DNA of 64,000 nt from Hibiscus mutabilis (GCA_019671005.1 CM033744.1:10718128-10782127); one strand, 5' to 3'; positions 1-10,430 are shown, numbered from the stretch's first letter. Notes: generated from the letters alone by a model not told the origin. Numbers and translations are program-made.

Positions 1-1070
1 TTGGTTGTACATGACTATTTAAAACCAAGAAGGATGTAAATGATAATGTGTATAAGGCACGTCTTGTATCTAAAAGATATACTCTAAAAGAAGACATTGA
101 TTTTGTAAAAAAATTCTCTCAAGTTTCATTGAAGACTCTTTCAAGATAATTATTACACTTGTTGCTCATTTTAGTCTTAAGCTACATTAGATAGATGTTA
201 AGCTTGTTTTTTCCAATGGCGACATTGAAGAAACTATTTATATGGTACAATCATAGATTTGTGTCTTATGATACAATATCAATGATATGTAAATTAAAGA
301 AATCCATCTATGAGCTTAAGTAGGACTCTCATTAATGAAATTATAAATTTCATATTGATTATCTCATTTGGTTTTGAGATAAATTTGATTGACAATTGTA
401 TGTACTACAAGTTCAGTGGGAGTAAACCAAGTGATACTCATATTGCTAAAGAAGACAAATATTGCTTACTCAATGCCCTAAAAGTAACCTTGAAATTTAG
501 AAAATACAAATGATTCCATGTGCATAATCTATTGAGAATTTAATTTATGCTCAAGTATGTATGCGTTCGGATATTGCGTACATTGTTGGAATGTTAGATA
601 GATATTTAAGCAATTCAAGTTTGAACTATTGGATAGCAGCCAATAGGATTGTGAGATATGTTTAGAGAACAAAAAAAATACATGCTCACATATCGGAGTT
701 CTGGTAAGTTAGAGATCATCAGTTTATAGACTTCGATTCTATTAGAATATTAATGCAAAAGAATTTTGTCACATGGGCTGCTAATTATAGATTGAATAGA
801 AAGATCACTTAAGTTATTTTGTGACAATAAATATACATTCATTTTATTCTATAAACAATATGAACACTTTAAATTTGAAGCATATAAATATTAAGTTCCT
901 AGTTGTTAAAGAAAATTCAAAGTGGTTGTGTGTCTATAGAGCATATTGGTACAAACTCCATAATTGCGCGCTTATTAAGAAACTGACACCCTAGGTCTTT
1001 CATGAGCACACTACTCATGTGGGCGTAATGTTATTTAAGGATATTCAATTTTAGTGGGAGTTTGTAATTT
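1..1070 (+). pseudogene. copia pol remnant (RT C-terminal part and RNase H)
   Basis: Broken pol of a copia element. Across frames one can read KARLVSKRYTLKEDIDF near 55-105 (the KARLVAKG motif of copia RT). A LDVKTAFLNG-like segment follows near 190-230, a YAQVCMRSDIAYIVGML segment near 545-595, and a RNase H end with IEHIGTN and KVFHEHTTHMG-like motifs near 930-1025. Stops and frameshifts are frequent, so no product is expected. The clade was not resolved. Confidence 0.85.
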
Positions 1071-1485
1071 TTTTTAAAAAAAAGCTCATTTGGTTTAGAC
1101 ACAATTTCGGTTACTTTAGTTTAAAGTTATTTTAAGATTATTTTCTGCAGAAATAAAGTTCTTTTGGTTTATGCACACTCTGAATTCAATAAAGCTTGAT
1201 CTCACTAAGGTTTAGGAGGACCAGTTGGAAATAGACATGTTTGGTTCACATTTCATGTAATTTTTCATGCTACGCGTCCATGATTGATCTATGTCATTTG
1301 ACTATATTTGTATATATGACCATTGATGGGTCTAGTCATGATTGATATGGAAAAGGCTTCTTTGATCCTATATAGATATAGTTGGTGGACGAGATTGTTA
1401 TAGAATATCTATTATATAATAGCAAATTTTTGAGCTCATAAGGTTGTACATTTATCAGGAAACATATGTTGCCCAAGTGGGAGAT

Positions 1486-1941
1486 TGTTGGATTAAAATC
1501 CGCAATTGTGGGCACATATGTAAAATGTATGATGCTATTATAAAGTATGACACGAAATCAAGTGACCGATTATGTTAGGTGTGTCATAGGTATTAAAGTG
1601 TCATGGAAACAAAAGTGTAGATACCGTAAGATATATTTATAATTCAACGAGGGGCAGAGTTATAAATATTTAATAGTTGATTTAATAATTAACTATATAA
1701 AGAGGTAGTGGTCCCCAAGAAATAGGTTAACTTGTTTTTTCTCTCCTTCCCGTCAGAGAGTTTTACGTCAATCTTCTTGTAAGATCAATACCAAAAATTT
1801 GAGATTTCAACATCAAGATTCTAAGGTTTTTAGTCCATCAATGAATTCAAGTACGCTTCCCTTTCGGTTTATTGTTCTTGATGATTTGACATGATAGATA
1901 TTGGGTTTAGATTTCATATCTATTATGATTTGGTTCTAACA
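1486..1941 (+). repeat. copia 3' LTR
   Basis: The stretch begins TGTTGG directly after a polypurine tract (AAGTGGGAGAT, 1475-1485) and ends CTAACA, giving the short inverted termini TGTT(G/A)G. Length is 456 bp. The boundary with the polypurine tract is typical of plant copia elements. The 3' limit rests on the CTAACA terminus only, since no second LTR is present for comparison. Confidence 0.75.
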
Positions 1942-2220
1942 AAAAGGAGATGCAGACCTTTGTATTCCGAGCAGCTTGTTGAATACTATGGATGCAAATG
2001 AAGATTTTGGGTGGGGAAACCCGAGTCTGATTAGCATTCCAGGGATTGATTGCATAACCGAGAGATACGCAATTTCTTCTATCTGAAAAACGCAAGGCAG
2101 CACAATGCCGTCGAAGCATGGGTTACTTTATCAGACAAGATGATGGGTTTTCGGGAACGTGATCCAGAGTTCCTCGCATTTGTTTCTCCAAATTCTTGCT
2201 TTGATAAAAGTAAGATCTGA
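1942..2220 (+). other. unidentified coding-like fragment next to copia LTR
   Basis: One frame is open for 56 codons from 2050 to a TGA at 2218-2220. It has a protein-like composition (contains VEAWVTLSDKMMGF and RDPEFLAFVSPNS) and a second short open stretch just upstream in the same region. It is more GC-rich than the DNA around it and is followed by UTR-like sequence with two AATAAA signals near 2384 and 2416. I do not recognise the family. It could be the last exon of a host gene cut by the copia insertion, or a captured gene piece. Confidence 0.3.
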
Positions 2221-2425
2221 ACATAAACAAACAAACACAATAGTATTGTCAAAACTTCAAACCATTGTTGCCGAGGCTATGTTTCTTTGGTTTAAACCTA
2301 GTACTGATAAGTTTTGAAAGTTGCTTCTCTTTGTTCTTGTCTTTATACAATTTGCCTCAACAGAGGCTAATCTATGTTTGATTCAAATAAAGCATGGTAA
2401 TGTTTTGGTATACAAATAAAAACGA

Positions 2426-3296
2426 GGGTAAACTACATCAGATATCACCAAACTATTGGCACTAGCTCGTTTTTATAACCGAAATTTTAATTGGTCAAAT
2501 TTTAACACTAAACTTTACTTTAGTCCCTAAAGTTTTTATTTAATTTAAAATTGACCCCTATTTATTTCTAATTTTTTATAATCTAGTCCGATTTTGAAAA
2601 TAAAAATATATTACAAATATTGGACTAGATTATAAAAATTTGAAATAAATAGGGGTCATATTTCGGATTAACTAAAAACTGTAAGGAGTAAACTGAACAA
2701 AAATAAAACTATATTAAAAAATCGGAGTATATTTTAAAATTAGAAACAAATAGGGGTCAATTTTAAATTATATAAAAAGTTTAGGGACTAATTTGAAAAA
2801 AGTAAAACTATATTAAAAATATTAGACTATACTATAAAAATTAGAAATAAATAGGGGTTAATTTCATATTAAATAAAAAATTTAGGGATTAAACTGAACA
2901 AAAGTAACACCATATGACAACAATATTAATCTCAATTACAATTTTACATATATATTATTTGTGTTAAAAGATTACCAAATCTCAAGTTGATCTAGTGGTT
3001 AAGTTTTTGTCGTTCTTTCTTTAGTAATTAGATTCAAATCCCTTTAGATATAGAATTTTATATTTTTTTCCTCCCGCAAAATAACTCCGTTTTAGGTGAT
3101 ATAAGCATTAAAATAGTCTCACAAAAAACGAAGTCAATTTGGTTCGGCATCCACATCGTGTTGTTAAGGGTTTAACGTAGGAGTGACATAAACAAGTCGA
3201 AAACTAAAATTTAATGTTAAAATTAGACCAAATAGGAGTTTAGTAGTAAAAACGAGTCAAAGCCAATAGCTTGGTGGTATTTAGTATAGTTTACCC
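2426..3296. mobile_element. Mutator-like MITE with long terminal inverted repeats
   Basis: Starts GGGTAAACTA and ends TAGTTTACCC. The inverted similarity continues inward for more than 60 bp (CCAAACTATTGGC against the complement of GCCAATAGCTTGG, and CTCGTTTTTA on both ends). The 9-bp flanks are TAAAAACGA and TAAAAACAA, 8 of 9 identical, as expected for Mutator-type transposition. The interior is AT-rich, carries several inverted copies of an AAATAGGGGTCAATTT motif, and contains a SINE-like insertion. There is no coding sequence. Confidence 0.8.
2980..3060 (+). repeat. tRNA-derived SINE-like sequence inside the MITE
   Basis: TGATCTAGTGGTTAAG near 2990 resembles a pol III A box, and GATTCAAATCC near 3031 is an almost perfect B box at suitable spacing, followed by an AT-rich tail. 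This is the pattern of a plant tRNA-derived SINE head. Its exact ends and target duplication were not resolved. Confidence 0.45.
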
Positions 3297-3361
3297 TAAA
3301 AACAAATATTTAGATCCACTTGCATCAAAATATAACTATTTGTATTTTTTAAAAGGTTTAT

Positions 3362-3562
3362 TTAGGCCTATAAATGAATCAAACAAACACGAATGAAGGT
3401 ATGCTCATGTTCGTTCGTTTAGCTTTAACCGAAAAATGAACAAACACGAGCAACTAAACGAACATAATTTATTGTTCGTGTTCGTTCGTTAAGGAATGTA
3501 GCTTGTTCGTGCTAATTCGTTAAAATGACAAACGAACGTAAACAAACACAAATGAACATAAA
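3362..3562. repeat. inverted-repeat-rich GTTCGTTCGTT segment
   Basis: The motif TTCGTTCGTT and its complement AACGAAC recur on both strands (near 3408, 3455, 3481 and 3532), making a stem-loop-prone block. The rest resembles a decayed foldback or hAT-type MITE. Precise termini could not be set. Confidence 0.4.
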
Positions 3563-3659
3563 CCACAACAACAACAGCCGCAAAAGAATATATTAATATA
3601 AGTTACAACTTTATAGTCAATTTGTTCGAAATGATAATGATTATTCCAAATAAACGAAA

Positions 3660-3955
3660 TGAAGTGAATTTGCTAAAAAATGCAGAAGAATGATGATTCG
3701 AAAAGAAAAAAAAAACAGAACATGATTGTATTAAAAAAGAAAAAAAAGCAGAAGGATAGATTCGAGAGAAGAAAAGAATGTGAAGGAGAGAAGAATGATA
3801 TAATCAGAAAAATAGAACATATTCAATAAAAATCAATAAAATATTTGAAATAAGCAGAACAAAAAGAGAAGAAAATGAGGAAAGAAGAAAAGAAGAATAA
3901 GAGAAGATAATAAGAGTAATAACAGAAAAAGAGAAGAAAAAAAAAACAACGAATT
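3660..3955 (+). repeat. purine-rich low-complexity tract
   Basis: About 290 bp dominated by GAA, AAG and poly-A runs on the plus strand. No open frame of note. It is a simple-sequence, DNase-sensitive type of tract rather than a gene. The stretch 3956-4370 after it holds AT-rich sequence with no recognisable gene. Confidence 0.6.
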
Positions 3956-4374
3956 ATCTGACTGCTGGCCTTGACGGCAGATGGTGCACTGGGGTGGAAC
4001 TTGAAGGCAGAAAAATAGTACTTTAGGTTTTTTTTTTCAATCTATCATAAAATAAAATGAATAATCATTGATCAGAACCGACAAGGTGTTACAAGTTGAG
4101 TTTAAAATTATACAATCTGGTCACTTGAGTTATTGAAGGTTAGAAAATAGTCATTAACCATTAATTTTTACACGAGAAATTTATGTATATAGTAGTTAAT
4201 AAAATCTGTACAATAATAAATTTAATAACGGTTATACATTATTTTAATTTGATCAAAAATCTAAAAAAACCACAATATTTAAATTTTATACCAACTTAAT
4301 CCCTTGACCGTTCCCATTTCAATCATTTTCCCCTCCGTTATCATTCTCTTTCTTTTGAGATCAAATTAAGGATT

Positions 4375-5060
4375 AAAAATTATATAGTTCCCTTAATTAT
4401 GAGATTGGTTTCGATATGACCATTATACTTTTAATTTTATCATTATTATCGCTTAACTATTTAAATGATATCAATCAAATCACTTATTATTAAAACTAAC
4501 AAAGAGTGTAATATGACAGTTAACAAAATATTATATAATTATATATTTAATCTCATTATTTAGAGATTTCATCAATTAAATCCTAATTTTAAATTTAATT
4601 TAATAAATAAATCACTCAATCTCGTGACACAAATAAGAGGAGGAAAATGATTGAAAAGAGATTTAATAATTTTAAATTTAATTTAATAAATAAATCACTC
4701 AATCTCGTGACAGAAATAAGGATTAATAAATATATTTGATCTCATTATTATCGCTTAACTATTTAAATAATATCAATCAAATCACTTATTATTAAAACTA
4801 ACAAAGAGTGTAATATGACAGTTAACAAAATATTATATAATTATATATTTGATCTCATTATTTAGAGATTTCATCTCAATCTCGTGACAGAAATAAGGAT
4901 TAATAAATATATTTGATCTCATTATTATCGCTTAACTATTTAAATAATATCAATCAAATCACTTATTATTAAAACTAACAAAGAGTGTAATATGACAGTT
5001 AACAAAATATTATATAATTATATATTTGATCTCATTATTTAGAGATTTCATCAATAAAAT
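4375..5060. repeat. AT-rich block present as three nearby direct copies
   Basis: A unit of about 125 bp starting CATTATTATCGCTTAACTA begins at 4441, 4743 and 4920, so the spacings are about 302 and 177 bp. A shorter sub-unit (ACTCAATCTCGTGACA) recurs at about 4614, 4696 and 4874. The complement of part of the block resembles 26560-26700, so the block probably descends from a dispersed MITE family that was then amplified locally. Confidence 0.75.
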
Positions 5061-5107
5061 CCTAATTTTAAATTTAATTTAATAAATAAAGAAGAGGAGG
5101 AAAATAA

Positions 5108-5345
5108 ATAGATGGAGAGTATAAGACGACCTCACCGCCGAGCCAACTTCAAATCTGTAATATGGGTTACAATATATATAATTATATAACTATATATTTG
5201 ATCTCAATTAAATCCTAATTTTAAATTTAAGTTGTTTGGCTTGGACAGGACTTGAACCTGTGTATAGACGGAGAGTGTAAGACGACCTCACCGCCGAGCC
5301 AACTTCAAATCTGTAATATGGGTTACAATATATATAATATATGTA
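5108..5345 (-). repeat. tandemly duplicated tRNA-derived SINE head
   Basis: The string GACGACCTCACCGCCGAGCC with about 75 bp around it occurs near 5125-5190 (partial) and near 5268-5345. On the minus strand the full copy reads as a tRNA-like head (see 5232-5304). A third family member is at 21725-21824 on the plus strand, with matching flank just before the head. Confidence 0.6.
5232..5304 (-). repeat. tRNA-like sequence (SINE head, not a clear tRNA gene)
   Basis: On the minus strand TGGCTCGGCGG (5291-5301) fits an A box and GGTTCAAGTCC (5248-5258) is a perfect B box, with ACC after it. The A-to-B distance is tRNA-like. The family recurs with fixed 5' flank sequence at 21725, which fits a retroposed SINE better than a functional tRNA gene. 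Confidence 0.5.
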
Positions 5346-5576
5346 ATCGTTGATTAAGAATTCGATTACAGCAAGCATATATTCTAACCACTCAAAAAGG
5401 AAAATTCTATTCATTTATTACGTCAATCATTTTTTTTTGTTGAATAAGAGATTACTATCATAGTTCCTCAAAATTCCCATAAACCTATTCGGAGAAAAAA
5501 AATACACGTGATAATAATTACAGAAATAATGATATAACCCAATCAAATCCTTACAAGTACAAAGCCATAGATGGAA

Positions 5577-5742
5577 ATCATCTGCCCCCAAACTATGCCC
5601 CTGCTTTAAAAAGGTGGGTTTAGGGTTTAATGTTAGGGTTTAGAGAATTAGGGGTAAGGTGTATTTTTTAGGGGTAGGATTTAATATTTTTTAGTGTGGG
5701 GGCATAAAAAGGGACATAATTAGGGGAGAGGATTTTTGTTCC
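5577..5742. repeat. small GC-rich repeat with telomere-like core
   Basis: The ends are loosely inverted (GCCCCCAAACTATGCCCC against GGGGGCATAAAAAGGGACAT). The core holds degenerate TTTAGGG-type units near 5618-5650. Too degenerate to call an interstitial telomere; more likely a decayed MITE. Confidence 0.3.
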
Positions 5743-5836
5743 AAAGCCAGCTACGATTAAAGAGAACCATAAAGGTTCCTACATCAAACACCTACTAACT
5801 CAACCGATATTATCATGCAAAATGAGAGGAGTATCA

Positions 5837-6342
5837 TCAGGGGGAATGCAACAATCGAGTCTCAGCTTCATCAAATTCGACACTTCTCGCTAAGCTAACA
5901 ACCACTCGATTACCTTGCCAATAGACATGTTGAAACTGAACCTCCCAGGTCGACCAAGCAAACCATATATGTGCGCCAAAATGGTAAGCGAGCCACGACT
6001 TGTCGTCCTATCCTTGAGCAATCGAAGCGCATGCAAGCTATCAGCCTCGACTATTACTTACCGAATCCCCATATCACATGCGCAATGGAGTCCAACATAT
6101 ACTCCCCACAGTTCTACCTCTAGAACCGAACAAATGCCAACGAATTTCTTAAACCCCATATTCCACTCACTATTGTGATCTCTAACTACTGCCCCGCATA
6201 CCGCCTTGCCATCGCTCTCTCGTTGGGATCCATCTGTGTTCACTTTGTACCAACCTTCCGATGGTGGCAACCAAGCAGTAGGCCCAGCAATCACGCCAAC
6301 TTGCGTCGAAACCGGACTTGAACCATGGACGAGTGTGTGACA
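5837..6342 (-). pseudogene. LINE ORF2 C-terminal RNase H domain (3' part of split LINE)
   Basis: On the minus strand an RNase H domain of plant LINE type can be read. It runs from PPSEGWYKVNTDGS (catalytic Asp in NTDGS), through CGAVVRDHN and EVELWGVYVGL (Glu helix), EADSLHALRLL, to HVYWQGNRVVVS and a stop at 5837-5839. The reading is cut at 6342 by the gypsy composite and resumes at 19814-19985 beyond it. Small frameshifts mean no product is expected. The LINE 3' tail may continue to about 5740. Confidence 0.8.
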
Positions 6343-6396
6343 CATAACAATTGCTAAAAATGAATGAAAAAAATAAATAAATGAAATTGGGGAATT

Positions 6397-6465
6397 GCAG
6401 CCTAGGGGGTTTGAACCCGTGACCTTGGCTGTAAAAACATAAAGGTTAACCAATTGAGCCAAGGC
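6397..6465 (-). repeat. antisense tRNA-like module in 5' LTR
   Basis: Read on the minus strand: GCCTTGGCTCAATTGGTTAA (A-box-like TGGCTCAATTGG), then GGTTCAAACCC (6407-6417, B box), then a GGCTGC end that can pair with the start. The anticodon arm is not tRNA-like, so this is a SINE-type head rather than a tRNA gene. The same module is in the 3' LTR (17465-17533), so it was part of the element when it transposed. Confidence 0.6.
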
Positions 6466-7249
6466 TCATTTGTGTTACAGATTTCCGAAATAAAATGATA
6501 AGCGTATTTTGGGTTTAGTATCCTGCAAATAATAAAACCTGATTTAACCTTTTCATCTTCCATTTTCTTTCATATTCGAACCAAAGGTTCCAAAAATTTC
6601 CCCAAATTATCTTTTACCCAACCCTTTTGGCCGCCGTCAGATCTGTCTCACCCATCCGTCATGGTCATCACCACCACCACCGGCGTGATCGCCGCCTCAC
6701 CCTGATTTCGGTCCTAGATGTACTCGCGGTATTTCCTTGTCATTCTCCAGGGAAGTTCGTTTGGAAGTTCGACGAGAACCAAACTTCTTTCCCTTTTGTT
6801 TTCTAATTTTTTGGCCACCCACGTCGGCCGTTCGAGAAACGGTCACCGGTTTTGAGCTCTCGGTGTTGAGACGAGCAAAACCCAGTTAACCGATCATCCG
6901 ATCGACGCTGTTAAGGGCTTCGTAGAGCTTCGTCTTTTTCGGCAAAGCTTTAACCTTTTAGGTAATTTTTCGGTGAGATTCCGGCTTAAATGAGTTGTTT
7001 AATATGTTAGTTGAAATCGTGGACTGATGGGCTATCGATTTTTGGTAGAATCGAGCAATTTGGCATCTCCGGCGACCTTCTGATGATCAGAATTTTTGGG
7101 GTAAGTGGACCGGTTTAGGTTTTGGCCCAAAAGCCTAAACTGGCCTGAACCGTCTAGTCTGGTCTGAGCCTCATCGTCCAAGCCCAAGCACATAAGGCCC
7201 AAAACGTTTCAAACCTAACCCGATCTGAATCGACCCAAACCATTTCAAA

Positions 7250-7445
7250 CTGACCCGTTTTACCCGACCGAGTTAACCCGTCCGAGTGAACTGGTCTGAG
7301 TCAACCCATCTGAGTCAACTCGTTCGAGTTAACCTATCTGAGTCAACCCGTTTGAGCCAACTTAGTTGACTCTGACCGTTGATTTTGACTGCTGACTTTG
7401 ACAGTTGACGTCATGCTGACGTCAGTATTGACTTTGACCAAAAAG
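7250..7445 (+). promoter_or_regulatory. TTGAC / TGACGTCA motif cluster in LTR
   Basis: Degenerate repeats of GAGTCAACCCGTCTG type give many TTGAC cores (W-box core, WRKY factors) on both strands. TGACGTCA occurs at 7406-7413 and 7417-7424 (bZIP/TGA-type palindrome). The equivalent cluster is present, more decayed, at 18270-18450 and, inverted, in the solo LTR at about 31910-32080. A stress-responsive enhancer is an inference from the motifs. Confidence 0.45.
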
Positions 7446-8758
7446 TTAATTTTTTTCGAAAACCCCTATCTTATATTTCTCGACATTTTGAGTCCATTTA
7501 TGAAGCCCATTTTGGGAAATTCTAACCCGAAGGCCTCCAAATCTGACTTCAAACCCGAACATGCATAAGTTTTAAGTTTTTCATTCTAAAGTATTGTTAT
7601 TGAATAAATGACTAATATGAATTCTTGTGTTTTTAAAGGTACCCAAAACTCTCCCGATCGTTCGACTACTCAGCCTGGCCTTTCCCGATCCGCTCACCAG
7701 CACGCACCTATAGTTACTAGTATGATCTTAGAAACCAATAAAATTATTAAGATAGAATTTATTCCTTTGTTGTAACCTTGTTTTATTATGATCTAGGATC
7801 TAGCACCGATGCGAAGCATAGCGAGGTAGGTGCCCAGTAGACCTTTCTAACCAGCTTTTTACCGTGTGTTCCTTGTATGCTAAATTACTGTTTTAAATAT
7901 AATTTTAGAATGATCATGTGCACATGAGTATTTTCTCTGATTGAATGTATATTATCTTATCTGCTATGAAAGTATACCCATATGTTTGTCACATGATTTC
8001 TGATATTGATATCTACTGTATGAACACTGTTATATATTTGGGGTATATTATTTGGGGATATGTTATGTAGTCTTTACAGGTTCAGCCCTAATCCAGCTGG
8101 TAATTCCTTATGGACTCGAGGTCGCCCCTTAGATGGGTTTGACGCTTTGGCTTGGATAATTCCTTATGGACCTAAGGCAACCCCTCAGGTTGGCTCCTAT
8201 GCCCATTGGGCTTAGGGTAAGTCCTTATGGATGCAGTTTTGGGGAACTACATATTGGAATAAGGTTGGAGGGTAGCTAGGTAAATGAACCCTTGGTTGCT
8301 CTTGGAACATGTTTATTGAAATGATTATTTTCCTAGCTGATCTATTTTTTATGTTGTATATGTACTTATTGGAACACACTGAGCTCTCTAGCTCATAACA
8401 TAAATATCTTCCCATTCAGGTATTTTGACTAGGCATCCCAGACTTTGCACTTAGAGGATCGACACATTTAGTATTCATATTTTGTTGTAATGTTTCTATT
8501 AGCCATATTGTCTTTATTGGGTGACATGAGCCTAATTTTGATACGGAATACTTTATTATATTGCCTGCTGTGGCGTATTTTGTAACTTAAGCTTGATATG
8601 GTTTAAAGTGATTAGCCTCGTTTATACATTTATGACTTATATTTGCTACTTAATTTGGATATGAAATCTTTAATTTTTGCATAAAAAGTTTTTACTATAG
8701 AATGTGATATCCGGAATTAGACTTAACGCATAGGCGGGTCTAGAAGGTTACATTTATT

Positions 8759-8770
8759 TGGTATCAGAGC
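8759..8770 (+). other. primer binding site, initiator tRNA-Met
   Basis: TGGTATCAGAGC, 6 bp after the LTR end, is the standard plant retrotransposon primer site complementary to the 3' end of initiator tRNA-Met. Confidence 0.9.
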
Positions 8771-8948
8771 CTTTGGTTTTATAAACCTTGGAGTATAAAC
8801 GTGTCTAAAAAAGTGTTTTAGAAATGTTTTCTTTAAAAGGGCTATGTCACCAATATTTTTATGTTTAATTATGTATGGTACCCAATGCCAGGTCTAACTT
8901 TAAGTTTTACCTCTGTGTAGAGACCCAAGATAATCTGATGAGCACCAG

Positions 8949-10430
8949 ATGAGTCGTAGACCTGCCCGTAGGAGAGGTCGCATTGCTAGGTTTTTTGACC
9001 CGATTGACGATATGGCAAGTGACCCACGGGGCCCCATAGATCCTCTTGCCCCTATGGATCCTCCTGCCCCTAGAGGTCTTATAGTTCCATTAGAGCCTCT
9101 GTCATCCTCTGGTATAGACTTGGCGACTTCGGTTAGGGGAGCACCGACGGCTAGTTCTAAGCCAGCAATGATAGTAACTGATGAGACTCTCAGCAGACAG
9201 TTCTTGCAGTTGATCTAGGGTGTCGCATAGCAGTTGGCGTTGTACCTGATGTTTTCATTTCTCAGACCTTGATCACTAACGAGGTTAGGACTTTTGAAGG
9301 CCCTACTGGTGGAGCCTCGACTAAAGCAGAAGATTGGCTTCTTGATCTTGAGAGACGAATGGATAAGCTGCGTTTTGAGCCACCCAAGAGATATTTAGGA
9401 GCCGTTTCTATACTCTATGGGAACGCACATACTTGGTGGGAATCCATTGTGAGTAGCGTCGCCACTCTTCTGACTTGGAATTTCTTCAAAGAACGCTTCA
9501 GGAGCAGATTTATCAGGGAGCATTATCTGAGATAGATGTGAGAGCGGTTTAATACTCTGACGCAGAGAGATATGACCGTATTAGAATATGAGACAGAGTT
9601 CTTGGATAAGTTAAGATTTGGATCTAGTCTGGTACCCACTAAGAGAGAGAAGTGTTGTAAGTTTGCCCTTAGTCTCCAGTACAATTTATGTGTACGAGTT
9701 ATTGGCCATATTGATGAGGATTTTGATAAGGTGGTTGAGAGGGTGAAAGATCTGGAGGAGGTAGATTTACTAGCACCAGGTGATGGCAGAGTAGATCGAG
9801 AGAGGTTTAGAAGGCCCTCTATTCTTGAGTCTTCTTCTCGTCCTGACAAGAGGACTCGTACTTCCGTTTCTCATAGAAGTAATATTGGATCCAAGCCTAC
9901 CGCATCCGCAACTCCTACAGTTAGTTGAGGTGATTCGTCTGGTTTTTCTCCTTTGCCCTCTTGTGAGCACTATGGCAAGCGTCATGGAAGTGAGTGTAAG
10001 AAGATGTTAGGTGCTTTTTTCCGTTGTGGATCCATACAACATTTCATGAAGAGTTGTCCAGTTCTACCCTCTGTACCTCGGGCACCCTCCCAAACCTCTT
10101 CTCGTTCATAGGCTTTCGTTTAGACTCCAGCTAGGGGTTGTAATCAGAGTAAACCATCTAGGTTCGTTACCAGGTCTGACAGTAGAGCTCGATCGCATCA
10201 GAGTGGGGGACCCGTATTATCTGAGGCTAGGCAGCTAGCTCTTGTGTATACTACTAGATGTCGGGATGATAGAGATGAGCCAGATGTTATTACCGGTACA
10301 TTTACAATTTATTTTGTTCTATATTTTTTATTACTCGATAATGTTCCACCTATTCCTATATTTCAAAATCCGTATCCCGAGACCTTGACATCCTGATTGA
10401 AACCACAGAAAGTGTTGTTACAGTTATGAG
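8949..10430 (+). pseudogene. gypsy gag, copy A, with protease start
   Basis: Starts at an ATG at 8949 (MSRRPARRRGR). A retrotransposon gag domain follows at 9300-9930, with EDWLLDLERRMDKL, AHTWWESI and a conserved LEEVDLLAPGDG segment. A CCHC-like knuckle comes next near 9960-10065 (FFRCGSIQHFMKSC; the first Cys of the usual CFRCG is Phe here). A degenerate protease region follows near 10290-10400, in which the D-x-G-S-T-H segment is ruined. Frameshifts fall near 9219, 9536 and 9929. It cannot be translated as one protein. Confidence 0.85.

Larger units (their letters stand above)
1..1941 (+). mobile_element. Ty1/copia LTR retrotransposon, 3' half
   Basis: The 3' part of a copia element: decayed pol, a non-coding tail (about 1071-1485), a purine-rich tract ending at 1485, and a 3' LTR. 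The 5' end lies outside the window, so the target duplication cannot be checked. The order RT, RNase H, LTR, with no integrase after RT, is the copia arrangement. In the non-coding tail I see no gene. Confidence 0.85.
2280..3345 (+). repeat. paralogous segment, copy 1 (split by a MITE)
   Basis: The stretch 2290-2425 plus 3297-3345 matches 26815-27009 by eye. Shared strings include GAAAGTTGCTTCT, ATCTATGTTTGATTC, TTTTGGTATACAAATAAAA and TAACTATTTGTA. In this copy a 871-bp MITE (2426-3296) splits the segment; in the other copy that point is uninterrupted. The content looks like a gene 3' end or an old repeat. Confidence 0.7.
6343..8752 (+). repeat. gypsy composite, 5' LTR
   Basis: About 2410 bp. 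The start is CATAACAATTGCT, which aligns with TGTAACACCTGCT at the start of the 3' LTR, so the terminal TG has decayed to CA. It ends AGGTTACA. It contains an antisense tRNA-like module near its 5' end (6397-6465), a long series of TTGAC and GAGTCAAC motifs with two TGACGTCA palindromes (7250-7445), and a 3' part also found at 13513-13825. Confidence 0.9.

Noticed and set aside
5208..5414. 68-codon minus-strand open frame and a possible tRNA gene
   Set aside because: The frame overlaps a tRNA-like SINE head that recurs with its flanks elsewhere. It is neither a protein gene nor a convincing tRNA, as the anticodon arm is not clear.
5613..5660. Interstitial telomere repeat
   Set aside because: Only two or three degenerate TTTAGGG-like units; chance or a decayed MITE is enough.
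6336..6342. TGTGACA as the start of the 5' LTR
   Set aside because: Alignment with the 3' LTR start puts the border at 6343 (CATAAC against TGTAAC), and this choice yields the TGACA/CGACA target duplication.
9523..9985. Minus-strand open frames of 108 and 71 codons
   Set aside because: They are antisense shadows of gag; the same shadow appears at 14600-14926 in copy B.
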